Assembly: GCA_029339195.1 (NCBI GenBank)
Contig: JAPTJF010000187.1
Location: 45,954 to 109,953, forward strand
Source: Micractinium sp. NFX-FRZ
Taxonomy: Eukaryota > Chlorophyta > Trebouxiophyceae > Chlorellales > Chlorellaceae
Length of the DNA stretch: 64,000 nucleotides
Direction of reading: 5' to 3'
Part shown: positions 34,769-46,880 of the stretch, in pieces
Position numbering within the stretch: position 1 is the stretch's first letter
Layout of the letters: each line of letters begins with the position of its first letter
Program-made: the position numbers and the translations under genes
Notes under the pieces: model-generated
The model's database searches: none
The model's input: the letters and a program-made list of their open reading frames with translations, nothing else
Told to the model about the DNA's origin: nothing

Positions 34769-37700
34769 TCAGCCTGGTTGGGGAGTGTTCTCGCGCCTGG
34801 CCGTGCGGCGTGGTGGAGCTGCCGTTCTGTCCCCGCCAACCAGCACCCTGCACATGGGCGGCCTCGAGGCTGCCACCACTGCCGGTGCATCCGCGCCGGG
34901 AGCGCTCGGGGCGGCACCGCCAGCGGAGAGCGCCCCAGTGGGTGCAGGACGGGCACCAGCAGCTGGACCCTTGCCGGTGCCGCATGGTGGTTTGAGCTCC
35001 GGCGGCCGCAAGGCTGGGGCCACGGTGGGGGCGTCAGTGCTGGGGCCGGCCTGGCCCGCAGCAGCTGCCCCCTGCCCCCCGGTGGACAGAGGCGCATGCG
35101 CTCCTGGCGCCCGCCCGGCTGCTGCTGCGGCGCGCGCGGTGGAGCGTGTCAAACGCTGGTTGCTGCCCTGACCTGCCGGCCCTGCTGCTGGCACCTTGGC
35201 TGGGGGTGCAGCCTTGCGCATGCCAGCTGCCGCCAGCGAGGCCACTGCAGGCGCGGCCGCAGCGTGTTGCGGCAGGCTGGCGTGGGCTGCCACACGCACT
35301 GCCGGCGGTGCTGCCACCATGTGGGGCACAGCACCGCGGGCAACGGGCGCAGGCGATGCATGGGGCACAGCGGCCATGGGGGGCAGCACGCTGCGAGGAG
35401 CAGGCGCTGGCAGCGCGGGTCCGGCCGCAGCCATGGCAGGTCTACGGCTGGGCGCTGGTGCTGCCGCTGGGGGTGAGATGTCTGACTGTGCTGTCGCATG
35501 GCTGCCACGTGGTGAGGTGATGAAGACCTGCAGGTGGGGCTAGACGGCATGCAAGTGGTGAGGTGGGACAGGTTCCCGTGAGGAAGCTGGAAGGAGGTGT
35601 ACTGGAGAGGAAGTGTAGGGCCTGCCACAGCAGGTGTGACCAGCAGGTGGAGCCACACTGCAGTGGACCACACAAACCAGGCAGGTTTACATCAAGGTAT
35701 TGGCGGGCGGCGAGACGACTGCCAACCGGTACGGTCCAGCGGTCGGTGCCAGCCTGCAGTCGCACTGACAATGAGTGGGTCAAGATGTGTAATCCTGAGC
35801 GACAGGCATTGAGGGCAGAGTGGGGGAGGGGCAGGAGCAGACAGGTAGAGGGCATTGCAGAGGGCAGGGCCGACTGCGCCCATGCATGCAGAGGACCCCC
35901 CGCAAGGTTTGCTTGCCGACAGCCCCGCATCAGACAGCCCAGCAAACACCACCAGGCAAGCCCAGGCGGACCCACCCGCTCCAGATCAGCGTTCAGCCCT
36001 TGCAGCATGCGCTCCAGGTTTGATCCCTCAATGTCGAAGAGCTCAAACATAATCTCGCAGTGCTCCCCAGACGAGTGCATTGGCGAAGGCGGGCTGCACC
36101 ACAAGAGAACCAGGGCAGGCAGGCAGGCAATCAGGTCATGGTACGGTTGGGCAGCAGGTTGATGACGCCAGGTGCGGAAGGACGGGCGTGCGGGTGCCAC
36201 AAGTGGGTGCGCAGACTGCCTGCAGGGCTGATGCGCAGGCGCAGACGGCATAGGCAAAGTGGCTAGCTCAGCCATGTTGACATGCAACCTCGGACCCGCC
36301 GCTGCACTAGGCACCGAGCGCAACAGGAAGCGCATTGCGCAACGTGGGCTCATTGGGCAGCCAATGCACCACGCACGCCAGCCCCGCCAGCGTCCACAAA
36401 CCAGCCAGACAGCCACCCCAAGAGTGTGCACTGCATCGCCCACCTGCACTTGACCTTGGCCATCTTGCAGGCCTGCACAATCTCTGACAGCCGCGCCTCC
36501 TCCGCCTGCAGCTCCTCGGCAGACCACTTGGGCGCGGTGTCGCTGCGCCTCTGGCAGAAGCGCAGCACGCTGCCCGCCAGCTGCAGGTGACGGCGGCCGG
36601 TTTGGCAGGACTGAGGGCTCACGAAATGTTGGGATGCTGTCGGATGGTGGGGCGTGGCGCCGGCTTGCAACAGCAGGCATGCAAGGGGCGCAAGGGAAAG
36701 CAACAGAGTAGATGTGCACAGCAGACGTGCACCTAAGTGAGATTATGCTGAGCCTCCCCCACCCGGTAAGCCAACCCACATCCCTGACAGGTGCCTCCTC
36801 ACCTCCCCCAGGTGCCCCACCCTCTCCAGCCGCCCCTCCTTGATGTCGCGCTCCAGGCCCCTAAACTCTTCAACAGTCGCCGCGTACTGCATCCGCACCT
36901 CGGCGTTGGCACGCTGGTCCCGCAGAAGCTCCTGCCAAGGCTGGAAAGGGGGCAGAGCAGGTGTTGCAGAGCTCAGGGCAGGAAAATCGACTTGACACAG
37001 GGGGCGCTTGTTAGGCTCAAGGCTAGTGGACTCACAAGCCATGCCATTCAACACTGCAGATGCGCATACTTCGGGCAGGGTGGATGGCAGCACCTGCACG
37101 GCCTTGCGCACCCGCACGTCCAGGGCGTGGCATACACCTGCACATCATCTACAATTCCCCTCCGCCTCGTCTGTGCCCCATCCCTGAGGAGGCCGGGCAG
37201 GCTGGCGAGCACCCCGCGGCACCAGGTCGCTCCTGTCCCCCCAAACTCTCACCTCACTGCATATGTCATATGCCGTGGCGACAGACTCCCCAAAGAACGT
37301 AACCTGTGCGCGGACAGGGTCCACTCGGCACACCACGCGGAGAATCTGCTCCAGGTGCTGCCCACAGCGACCCAACGTGTCTGCCAGGGAGAGCAGCTCC
37401 AGCTTCTGGGCGTACATCTGCACGACCCCCGGCCGGGAACCGCCATCTCTGCTGAGACGTACACGGTGTAACAGGAAGGAAGAAAAATAGAGGCGCACAC
37501 GGCAGGCACGCTGGAGGGCCACAGCCTGAGGACGGCTGGCAGCAGCCCCAGCAAGCAGCTGCCCAAGCACGCAGCTCAGACAGTATACATACACACAGTG
37601 ATTATTCAAGAGACAGCGGAGACAGCAGAGCATGCGCAAGCAGCGCCACACAAGGGCAGAGGGATGGTGGCGCCAAGGCTGTGCCAACCTTGGCCCCGCC

Positions 37701-40431
37701 GGAGCCACTCTCTCATGCACCCAGCCAACCGCCCGCGCACCTGGGCCGTGCGGCAGGCGTCCCGACCGTCCCGAAGCTCGCGGAGCGCTGTGTTGACTAG
37801 GCTGTTGAGCTGGGGGTGGATCACGGTGCCCATATCCTGCATGGGAGTGGAATGCAGGGGACTGCGTGCTCAGACCACGATGACGCAGTGTGCAATACAA
37901 AGGCAGCCAAGGGCTTCGACGGCCCAGAAACCAGCAGCCGTTCACCAAGCATCACCGGACGCAGTGCACGGGCGCAACGTGGTGAGTAGAGCATCCAAGC
38001 TGTGCAGGTAAGGCGCTCAAGCCCACCTGCAGGGTGCAGCCATGCGGCGCCAGCACGCCGGACTTGTGCAGCTGCTCAATGTGCGGCAGCACGGCTGGGC
38101 CAGCCAGGGTGACGAATGTGAGCTCCTTCATCAGGTAGGCAAACAGGTCGCCACGCGGGTTCATGAGCATTGCCTTCACGCTGCACACACGCGCCACAGG
38201 CGGGAGGGCAGCAAGGGTTGTGTTGGGGAAGTCGGCTGGGGGGAACGCAGGACAGGCAGCGCAAGCACCCCACCGGTTGACTGGCAGAGCTCCGGCTCCA
38301 CTGCCCCCCGTACGAAAGGCTGCCCGCCCCTGCCCTGGTGGGGTCCGCCCCGCCAAGCCCCACCTGGCGTCGTCTGCACAGGCGAGGCGCCTCTCCAAAC
38401 TGTGCAGCAGCGCGGCATCCTCCGGATCGCAAGGCTTGGCCCTCAGCGTGCCAGCTCCCAGCTGCAGCACGTGGGCGCCTGCAAGTGGTGCAGGGGCACA
38501 CCATCGGAGAGTGAGCGTGCATGAGGAGGGGTGGTGTGAAACCGCACGCATTCTGATGGTTCAAACATACCCGCCGCCCGGCAACCCCGCGCCATTTTAA
38601 TTTAGGAGAGCAAACAGTCACCTGCCTTCAGGCAGTTTACCAGTGGTTGACAATCTCGCAACAACCCGATGCCAGCACCAGCAAGGCTTGGGCAAACCCA
38701 GCACCCAGCACATCCCAGCACCACCCACCATTGCAGTCGCCAGCCACTGCCATCACTCCCTGCTGGCTCTCCAGCCCAATGGTCAGCAGGTGGTGCAGCT
38801 CGTGCAGCACGGCAGCTGCAGGCACATCGCGCTGCGGGATGAGGGAGGGAAGGCGGGACGGGTGCCGTGAGTAGGTAGCACCACGGCAGTAGGCCAGGAG
38901 GGAGGCCGGGCTAGATGGGGTGGGGGCGGAGGGGAAGGCTCGGAAGGGCCGCTCGGCGCAGGACGCCACCCGGTCAGCCTGCTCTGAGGGTGAAAGGGAG
39001 GGGTGGTTGGGGCGGTGGGAATGAGCACGGTGCAGCGGAAGGGAGACGTGGGTGCACGACGCAGACACCGAGCCGCGGCTGCCGTGCGCAGGCAACGGCA
39101 GCTGAGCTGCCCAAGCATGCATGCCGTGCACCTTCCTCTGGGCAGGCCCCACAGGCAGGGCGCCCCACCCACGTTGTTGGCCGCGGTGATGAGGGTCTGG
39201 ATCACAAGCACGCGTGTGGTGTTGGACACAGCGGCTGCGCCGGCCAGGTAGTCCAGCACTGCCGCCCCCGCGCGCTCCATCGTGAGAACAAAGTCGTTGA
39301 TGATGGGTGCTGCCGGGGTGCCGCTCTGGTGGAGCTTCACGGACTCGACCATCACCTCGTAGCTTCTCTGCGGAGGGCGGGCAGAGGGCAGAGGGCAGGG
39401 CACAAAAGCGGTGGGTTGGGGCAGAAGGCACCAAGCCAATGTGAAATCGGCTGGTGGGTGCTGGCGCGGCGCTGACAGAGAGGGCATGCAAGGCATCCAG
39501 CCTGCGGGAGGCCTGGCGGGGCAGGGCGGGGTGCAGGTTGCAAGCAGGGAGGGCAGTTGGGCTTCAAAACACGAAGACCGGCAGCACGCCAGCACACCGG
39601 TCCATGAGCACAGTCAACTGGGCGCAGCGCACCCCTCCCTGTACCCCTGCCCACCTTGGCATTCAGCGCCACCAGTGGCCGGCCCAGCACCGTGAGGTTG
39701 GGAAAGCCAGGAATGAGTGCATGCATGAAGCCTCCGCAGTCCACAATCACGAGCCGGTTGTCCTGCAGCAACATGAAAATGGCCAGTATAAGGGGGAGTT
39801 GGGTGCACCAACGGATGGAAGGAGAGAGACACCTGGCTTCCACGAGCAACAAACAGACGTGCCGCCAGGTGCAGGCTGACGTGAGTGTGTTCTCCCTACA
39901 TGGCGCGGCACAGAGGCTCACGCTGGGCACAGCAGCGGCGGCAGCGCGGCAGCGGGCAGTGCGGTAGCATGCACCCACGTCGTACTCTCCAAGTGCCCTG
40001 AGCTTCCAGCGCAGTGCCCACCCGCCACCGACAATCATCCACCCTGCACGCAAGGCAGAGGCACAGCCATTGAGGAAGGGCACCTCGGGCGGTGGCGGCG
40101 GCAGCGGGGATGGCGGCGGCAAGCAATGCAAGGCGGTGCGTGGCTGGGCAGCTCCGTCACGAGAGGGCGGCACCCATCTGGCCACTCACTGGTCTGGTCG
40201 AAGTCTCCCTCCTCACGGAACACACAGTCTGCAGGGAGGGACCGACATGGGTGCGAGGGGCAAAGGGCGAGATTCGAAGGTGAGCAACCTGCAGAGAGCC
40301 GCGGGTTGCGGACACCGCCACGGGCGGCGCCCCCAGTTGGTTGGACGCTGAGGTTGCGGCCAGGCCAGCGCCATCCCCCTGTCCCAGCGCCCCCGCCACT
40401 CACGCTCGGCCTCATCGCCGGCCTGCGCCAT
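34769..40431 (-). CDS. Unrecognised helical protein, tandem paralogue C (736 aa)
   Basis: CDS complement(join(34769..35527,35976..36093,36444..36580,36803..36931,37253..37417,37741..37836,38027..38180,38364..38478,38729..38831,39173..39367,39655..39762,39979..40043,40190..40228,40404..40431)), 14 exons, phases consistent. Start MAQAGDEAE. Segments: RWMIVGGGWALRWKLRALGE, NRLVIVDCGGFMHALIPGFP, a helical block with DFVLTMERAGAAVLDYLAGA, VKAMLMNPRGDLFAYLMKEL, then further helices (QRANAEVRMQYAATVEEF, SAEELQAEEARLSEIVQACK). The last exon encodes about 250 residues of Ala/Pro-rich, probably disordered tail ending RRENTPQPG. No signal peptide or membrane segment is visible. Family unknown to me. Exon lengths match paralogues A and B one by one. 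Confidence 0.72.
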
Positions 40432-41553
40432 CGCACCGCCCCTGCCACCAGCCCAGCTGGTGCCTCGTCCGCTTCCGCAACCAGGCTAAGGGGCGACCTG
40501 AGCTATAAGCCAGGATGCTTGGGCTGGCAAAGCGCCGCTGAGAGCCGGGGTGGCCGGCAGACAGCTGTGAACGGAAGGCCCCTCCGGGGCGTGCCACAGC
40601 CACTCGGGTGGGGATGAGTAGGGCAATTGAAGTGGCAGCCGCGGAATGAATCGGCGAGAGGGGGCAAGCGGATAAAGGGGCCCAAGATGCGGCGGCGGCG
40701 GCGGCGGCGGCAGCGCACACAGCGCAGGCAGATGTCCCATGCAGGTGCTCCGAGGAACGTGCACCCCATTGCACCTCACAGCAGCAGCATGGCATGGTGT
40801 TCAGTTCGATGATATGGCAGTCAATTTAGACACCCACGCTGCAACAAAGCGCTGTGCCGGCCCGACTGCACCCACAGGGGCGCGGGCCGCGTGCTGGGTG
40901 CTGGGTGTTCCAGCCTGGCTTGTAGTGAAAAAGCACTGAACAATGGCTGCCATTTGCAGTCAGCACCGGCGCCTCACAAGGGGATGCCGCTCCGACGCGA
41001 CTGCCTTGGCAAACCCGAGATGCCAAGCCTGGTGCCAGGGCAGTTGAGAGCATCACTGGCGCCCCCGCACCATGAGGAAGGAAAAGCCAACAGGCAAGCA
41101 GTCGAAAGCCCCGTGTAGTCGAACACCCCTGGCCGCCGCCTGCCTCCTCGTCTCCCCATCCAAATGGGATGCATAACCAGAAGGCCCTCCCACGGCAGGC
41201 TTTGGACCACTCTCGCCAGCACGGGCAGCTGTCACTGTCCGAGTCCCACCCAGCCCGGCCTGTGCCTGTACTAGGGGTGCTTACACAGCTTACAGCTGCA
41301 AAGGCCAGGCAGGCTTCACTCCCAAAACTGGGTGCTCTAACTGCAACATCTCCTCGGGTCGCGAGATCCCACTGCTGCCAGAGGAGGTTGGCATTACACT
41401 GCACAAGCTAGTGAATCAGGTGTGGGGGCTGGCTGCGCGTGCACCGAGCAGGCTCCCGTCGCACACAGTGGCACAGCTCCTGCACCACCGCACACGCGCC
41501 CACGGCCGCGTCGCAGGGCAGCAGCCACAGCAGCATCGCCTGCCGACCGGTGC
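40432..41553. other. Spacer between paralogues B and C
   Basis: 1.1 kb between the stop of paralogue B and the start of paralogue C. It contains a GGC trinucleotide run (about 40690-40710) and a candidate poly(A) signal for B at 41394. It should hold the C promoter. No gene remnant recognised. Confidence 0.45.
41394..41398 (-). terminator. Candidate TGTAA poly(A) signal for paralogue B
   Basis: TGTAA on the minus strand, 156 nt after the stop at 41554; further TGTAA/TGTAAG motifs follow near 41280-41292. Confidence 0.35.
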
Positions 41554-44500
41554 TCAGCACCGGGCGCCTGCTGTGGCACGGCTGCGCCCAGCACGAGTAC
41601 GCCCGGCCGCTCCTGCACCGGCACCCCGCATGCTGCTGACCAGCTGGCCAGGCAGCACGGCAGCGGCAGCATCCTCCTGCGTCCCCGGCTCAGCAGCAGG
41701 CACCTGCTCAGCCGCTTTCGCTGCGGCATTCGCGTCCTTCCTGCGGGGGCATGGCACGGCACTGCCTGGCTGCACAGCCGGAGGCTGCCCAGCTCCAAAA
41801 GCGCCGGCGCCGTGCCTGGGGCCACCCAGCAGAGGAGGCCCAGCAGTGGCCTTGCTGCCCGCGCGCCCAGTTGGCAGTGCCGGCAGTGCCTGCTGCACAG
41901 TGCTCATCGGGCGCAGCACGCGTCCAGATGCCGGCGCTTGGGCAGCAGGCGGAGCCGGCGCAGCAGTGGCGGGTGGCAGAGACCCCGGTGCGGGAGCAGC
42001 CGCTGCCGTGGCCGGCTTCAGGAGGCCGCTCACCGGTGGCACGTTCACCTGCACCACATGACGGTGGAAGCAAGGCAGACGAGCAGTGTGGACATGGCCG
42101 CCAGTGCCTGGTAAAACAGCACACCGACTTCCCAGACACACGAATGCACACACATACAAGGTGACGCTCCAGCAACGGCAGGGACTGCAGCAGCAGCAGC
42201 AGCAGCGTGATGTGGCTCCACCCGGCACGCACTCACCCCGCCCAGCTCAGCGATCATCTCCTCCACCAAACGCTGTGCATCTGAGACGCCCCGCTCCAGG
42301 TACTCGGCGAGGAGGTGGGAGCATTCCTCCATGCTGCACCCAGGAAATCAGGGGGGCCGCAGAGAAAGGGCAGCTTGGGCATGACAAGGAAGTCTGGGTG
42401 GAAGCCAGCATACTGGCAGTGGAGCTTGCTAGACATCATCACTGCCCCGCATGCACGCCCAGCAAGCGACAATTGACCGTGACGTTGGACACCCACCTCC
42501 CTCAGGAGGCTCCACGGTCTGCACCCAAACCCCCACCTGAATGCCACCACCAGGTCCTTGAGGCGCTTGCAAGTGTCGCCGATGCGTGAGCAAGGCGCCA
42601 GCAGCGCCTCTGGTGAGCTGCTGGCTGCGTTGACGCCGTGCAGGGTGACAGCATCCACCAGGGTCCCCGCCAGCTGCGAAGCAGGGAATGGCAACAGAAA
42701 GGGAGTAGGGGCAAGCTCGGGGCTGCTGAATGACGACGTGCCAGGCAGCACGCTGTGAGCAGCAAGATCCGACCGTCAGCGGCATCTTGGCGTGGAGTAC
42801 CGTGCGGGCGGGGTGAGCTGACTGCGTCCTCTCGCACTCACCAGCCACGCATTGCATTGCCTGCAAATCAGGTTCAACAAATGCCTGCCTGCACCTCGCA
42901 ATGTTCATGTGCCCCGCCCCCTCTGCCCATCTAACAACACTCTGCCTCCGCAGGCGCCCACACACCTTGTGCAGCTGCCCCAGCGAGGCCTCTTGACACC
43001 CCTCCAGCTTGTCCACCGCACTCCTGAGCTCATCTGCGTCCTCGCGGTACTTCTGCTGTGCCTTGCCCAGGGCGCGCCAGGATGCGTATATCTCCTGCAT
43101 GGAGAGGGAATACACAGCATGGTGAGGGTGCGACATACGCGGACAGGCTACAGAGCGGCTACGCCAGGAGCAACTTGGATGACCCTGCTGGCCGCCATGT
43201 GCATGGCATGAGCGGGCCTGAGCTGCTGAGCTGGGCATGCGATGAGACCCTGGCCCACCCCCGTTGCCAACTCCTCACCCGCCGGCTCTTGCAGTGCACA
43301 AATACTGCGCTCGCCCCCAGGAACATCCGGTCAGCCAGGGTGGGGTCCACTGCCCCCACTGGGCTGCGCAGCTGCGCCAGCACCTGCCCGGTGGGGGCCA
43401 ACGAGGCCCCCAGAAGCTCCAGCAGGGCGAGGTGACGGATGGCCGCCTGGAATTCGTGAGGAGGTGAGAAGACAGAGGCAGGAATGTTAGTGGGAGTGAG
43501 GGGGCGGAGCATGGCAAGAGGGCGAGAATGGTGGGATGAAAGCCAGGTTGCAATGCCAGGAAGCAAACAAGCACAGCAACGTGGTGTGCCTGAACTGCGT
43601 TGCTGACCTCCCAATGGGTGTGCACCGGCTGCAAGGGCTGCAAACGTGCAGTGCCGCCCAAGAGCTCCCAAGACCCTCCACGCGTACGCACTGCTCGCTC
43701 ACCTCAAGTGCCACCGTGCTGCGCTCCAGCCGGCACACCGCTGTAATCGCTATGCTGGCCAGGTGGACAAATTCCTCGGCATACTCGGATGCCTGGGCCT
43801 GCAGATGTGGAGAGGCAGCAGCAGGACAAGGGGGGGCGGGGCTTGCAAGGTAAGAGGCAGCGGAGGCAGTATGTTTGGGGGCAGCCCTGGGGGCAGTGTC
43901 GAGTGCGCATGTTCAGCAGCGGCAAGTACTGCACCAGCCTCCACCAGCGCTCCTCCAAGCGCCCCACCTGGTTATGCCCTTCATGACCAGCAGTTCCGCA
44001 ACCAGCAGTTCCGCAGAGCCAGGGCTCCAGCTCCAGCTTCGGCATCAACCTGCCCCCTACCCGCTGTCACACACCCCAAACCCACCTCGAGAGGCCGCCA
44101 GTCGGACGCCAGCTCGCCCGCTGCGTGCACCTCCAGCACCAGCGGCAGCACCACTGGCGCCGCTGCACCCAGATGGGTCATCTGCTTCTCCACAAAGGGC
44201 AGCAGCTCTTCTGGCGCATCCATATACACCGCCTGCACACTGCACACAGGAAGCAGGAGGCGGTGGGGGCGGTTTGCGGTGGCGGGGGCAGACGATGCAC
44301 AGGGCAGAAGCAGCCTGAGGCAGGCAAGCAGCCAGCCGCTGTGCCATGCACCATGCGCTGCACCCTGTCTCCCAAACTAGCAGCCAGCACACCCCCCACA
44401 GGACCGCACTCCGCTGCCCAGTGGGCACTCAGCGCACCCAAAGTCGTTGATGCACAGCACCTCGTCCCGCAGGCTGCGCAGCTGCTCAGCACCCTCCAGG

Positions 44501-46282
44501 TCAGAGTGTGCCTCCAGCTGCCCCACGGCCAGGCACAGCACCTCCTCCACTGCGGAGCACAACAACGGAAGATTGCATACATTAGGATCCTGGGGAGGGC
44601 AGCAGCTGTGCATGCGGGCTGGTTGCGAGAGCGCTCGTACGCTGACAGACACTGAAGGATGCACTCAGCTGAGGAGAGAGGGCAGATCAGCGTACACACC
44701 CCTGCTGAACAACTCCGCCACACCCACCGCCAGCCTTGCCCGCCACATCTAGCGCCCGCTGCCGGAAGAGTAGCGCATGGTCCAGCTCAGCCCGCATCAT
44801 AGCACGCGCCGCCGTGTCAGGGTCCTCGGCCTGGGTGGGTGAAGGAGGGAGTTCCAAGGGGTAAAGCCTTGTGAGCAACGTGCGGTAGCAGAGGAGGAAG
44901 CAGGGTGCCGCCAATGCGACGGCTGACGCAGCGGCAGCAGAGCCCATGCATGCATCGCACGTGCCGTGCCTTTACGTGAGCTTGCATCACAGCCCGCAGA
45001 TACAACCCTCCAGCACAGTCCAGCTCATGTCAGTTCAAATCCCAACACACTTTGGTGAGGTGAGAAAGCACTCCCGTGTGCTGGCGCACGCTCAGCGTGG
45101 CACAGCCGACGGCCACCGCGCCCAGGTAGTCCTTGACCACAGATGCGGTGCGCTCCAGGAAGCTGACATAGTCGCGCACAATGAGAGTGGGATCGTGGCC
45201 TGCCAGCTTCTTGGACACCACATCAACCACCACCTCCCAGGCCTTCTGCGGTAAGGGGAAGTAGCGGGGCAGCACAGGTGAACGAGGCAAGGAGCTGCAA
45301 TGCAAAGCGGGCGGAGGCGCGGTGCAGCCACAGCTTTGCCCCATCAATGCTGTGGCGGCATGCATGCGTTTCATGTGGATGGGGGCGGGTGCAGGTCAAA
45401 ACATGAGGAGTTGTGTGCATAGCAGTGGACACGCTGGGCGCGTCACCCGTTCAATGGACTGAAGCAGCACCCACAATTCCACCATGCACCCACAATACCC
45501 AAACCACCTCGTGCCGCACACGCCCCGCCTCCAGCCCGCCCACCTTCAGGTTGATCAGCGCACTGCACTTCGCCAGCTCCTTGAGAGGTGGGAAGTCAAC
45601 CGTCACTGCCAGCCCAAAGGTAGCCACGCGGAACTGTAAGCTCTTCGACTGCAGGGAGCAGGCGTGGCAAGCACTGATCGGGCATATCAAAAGATGCTCT
45701 GGGCTGGCAGGGGCTGGGCGTTTGGCTGGCTGGTTGGCAGGCAGCCTCAGCGAAAAGGGCAGCATGGTATTCAGGAGCAGTGAGACCAGGCACCAGGCAC
45801 CCACCGTTGAGGAATCGATGTCAGAGATGAACCGCCGGCGCATGGCTGTCTCGGGAGTCACTGAAAGCCACACTGCACACAGGACAAGGAGGCGCGTTTT
45901 GAGAACAGAGGGAGTCCAATCTGGCAGTGAGCTGGGGTGACACGCTGTACGCGCCGCCCGGCAGGCAGCACCCAATGGGCGCTTACCATCTGGGTTAGGC
46001 ACCTCCCCGATCGCATGCATGTGTATCACTGCAGAAGAGGCAGGGGGTTGCATCAGCAGCTTTTAAAGCCTGCTGCGCTGCTTGAAGGCAGGGTTGCAGG
46101 CGGCGGCAAGCAGCGGCCACGCCACAGCGCTGTTGCGACGGCAGGGGCGGCAGGGGCGGCAGGGGCGGCAGGGGCGCTGCAGGTTCGGCAAGGGCGGAGA
46201 CCAGGCATTCGCGCCCCTCTGCGATAGCCCGCCCGCCCTGAAACTCACGCTGCGGCGGCTCGCTGCTGAAAGGGTGCGCCAT
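41554..46282 (-). CDS. Unrecognised helical protein, tandem paralogue B (644 aa)
   Basis: CDS complement(join(41554..42048,42237..42333,42537..42673,42966..43094,43279..43446,43703..43798,44086..44239,44438..44549,44728..44830,45051..45245,45544..45648,45805..45872,45987..46028,46249..46282)), 14 exons, phases consistent. Start MAHPFSSEPPQ. Segments: GEVPNPDVWLSVTPETAMRR, FGLAVTVDFPPLKELAKC, KAWEVVVDVVSKKLAGHDPT, SFLERTASVVKDYLGAVAVG, VQAVYMDAPEELLPFVEKQM, RALGKAQQKYREDADELRSA, CSHLLAEYLERGVSDAQRLV. The last exon adds about 165 Ala/Pro/Gly-rich residues. Mostly helical, soluble, with no known catalytic motif visible. Family not recognised. The PNPDVWL motif is shared with paralogue A (PDPDTWL). 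Confidence 0.74.
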
Positions 46283-46880
46283 CCTGCCCCGCGCTGGCCT
46301 CCTCAGAGGGGCGCCGTAGGCGTTAGCCTAGCCCTGACAAAGGGCGCTGCACTCGCACCGATGGCCACCACCCAGCTGCTTCGGGCCTGTGGCGCGTCCC
46401 GGACGCTCAAAACAGCGGGGGTGGCTGGGAACCCCGGGCAGCGAGAAGAAACAATCCGGAAGGCTGTGGCGCAGTGATGAAAGCGGGAGCGAGGGCAAGG
46501 CATGCACGGCTATGGCGTCCAAGGCGGCAGCCCAGCGGCAGCGGCGGCAGCGCTCACAGCGCAGGCAGGTAGCCGGCATGGGCATCCTGGGTGCTGAGCA
46601 TTTCGACCGTTTCCGCCTCACAACTGAACATTGTGAGACAGTTTCACGATTATTGATGACAAATGTAGCAGGAACAAGAGCAGAAGAATGCGAAAGTCTG
46701 GCAAGAAGCACTGCAAACCAAGAGCCAGTGCACTTGCAGGGCGCCAGTCCTCGCGCCGCGAGCTGCACAGCACGAGCTGCGTGGTCAGGGGTCAGCACTC
46801 CCTGTGGTGCCGGCGCCTTGGACCGTCCAGCACTAGAGGCGAGGTCACGGGGCGGTGCAAACATGCGCGCCGGCGGCGGT
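46283..46880. other. Spacer between paralogues A and B
   Basis: About 600 bp. It includes four GGGGCGGCA units at 46146-46175 just upstream in the B gene's first intron, and an open minus-strand frame (46328-46910) that could be an alternative 3' end of paralogue A. It should contain the B promoter. Confidence 0.4.

Noticed and set aside
34661..35476. A 271-codon plus-strand Arg/Cys-rich frame
   Set aside because: It is the complement of the Ala/Pro-rich last exon of paralogue C; the minus-strand frame joins in phase to 13 other exons.
35442..36779. A 445-codon uninterrupted minus-strand protein
   Set aside because: Only short parts agree with the conserved exon pattern shared by the three paralogues; the rest is intron.
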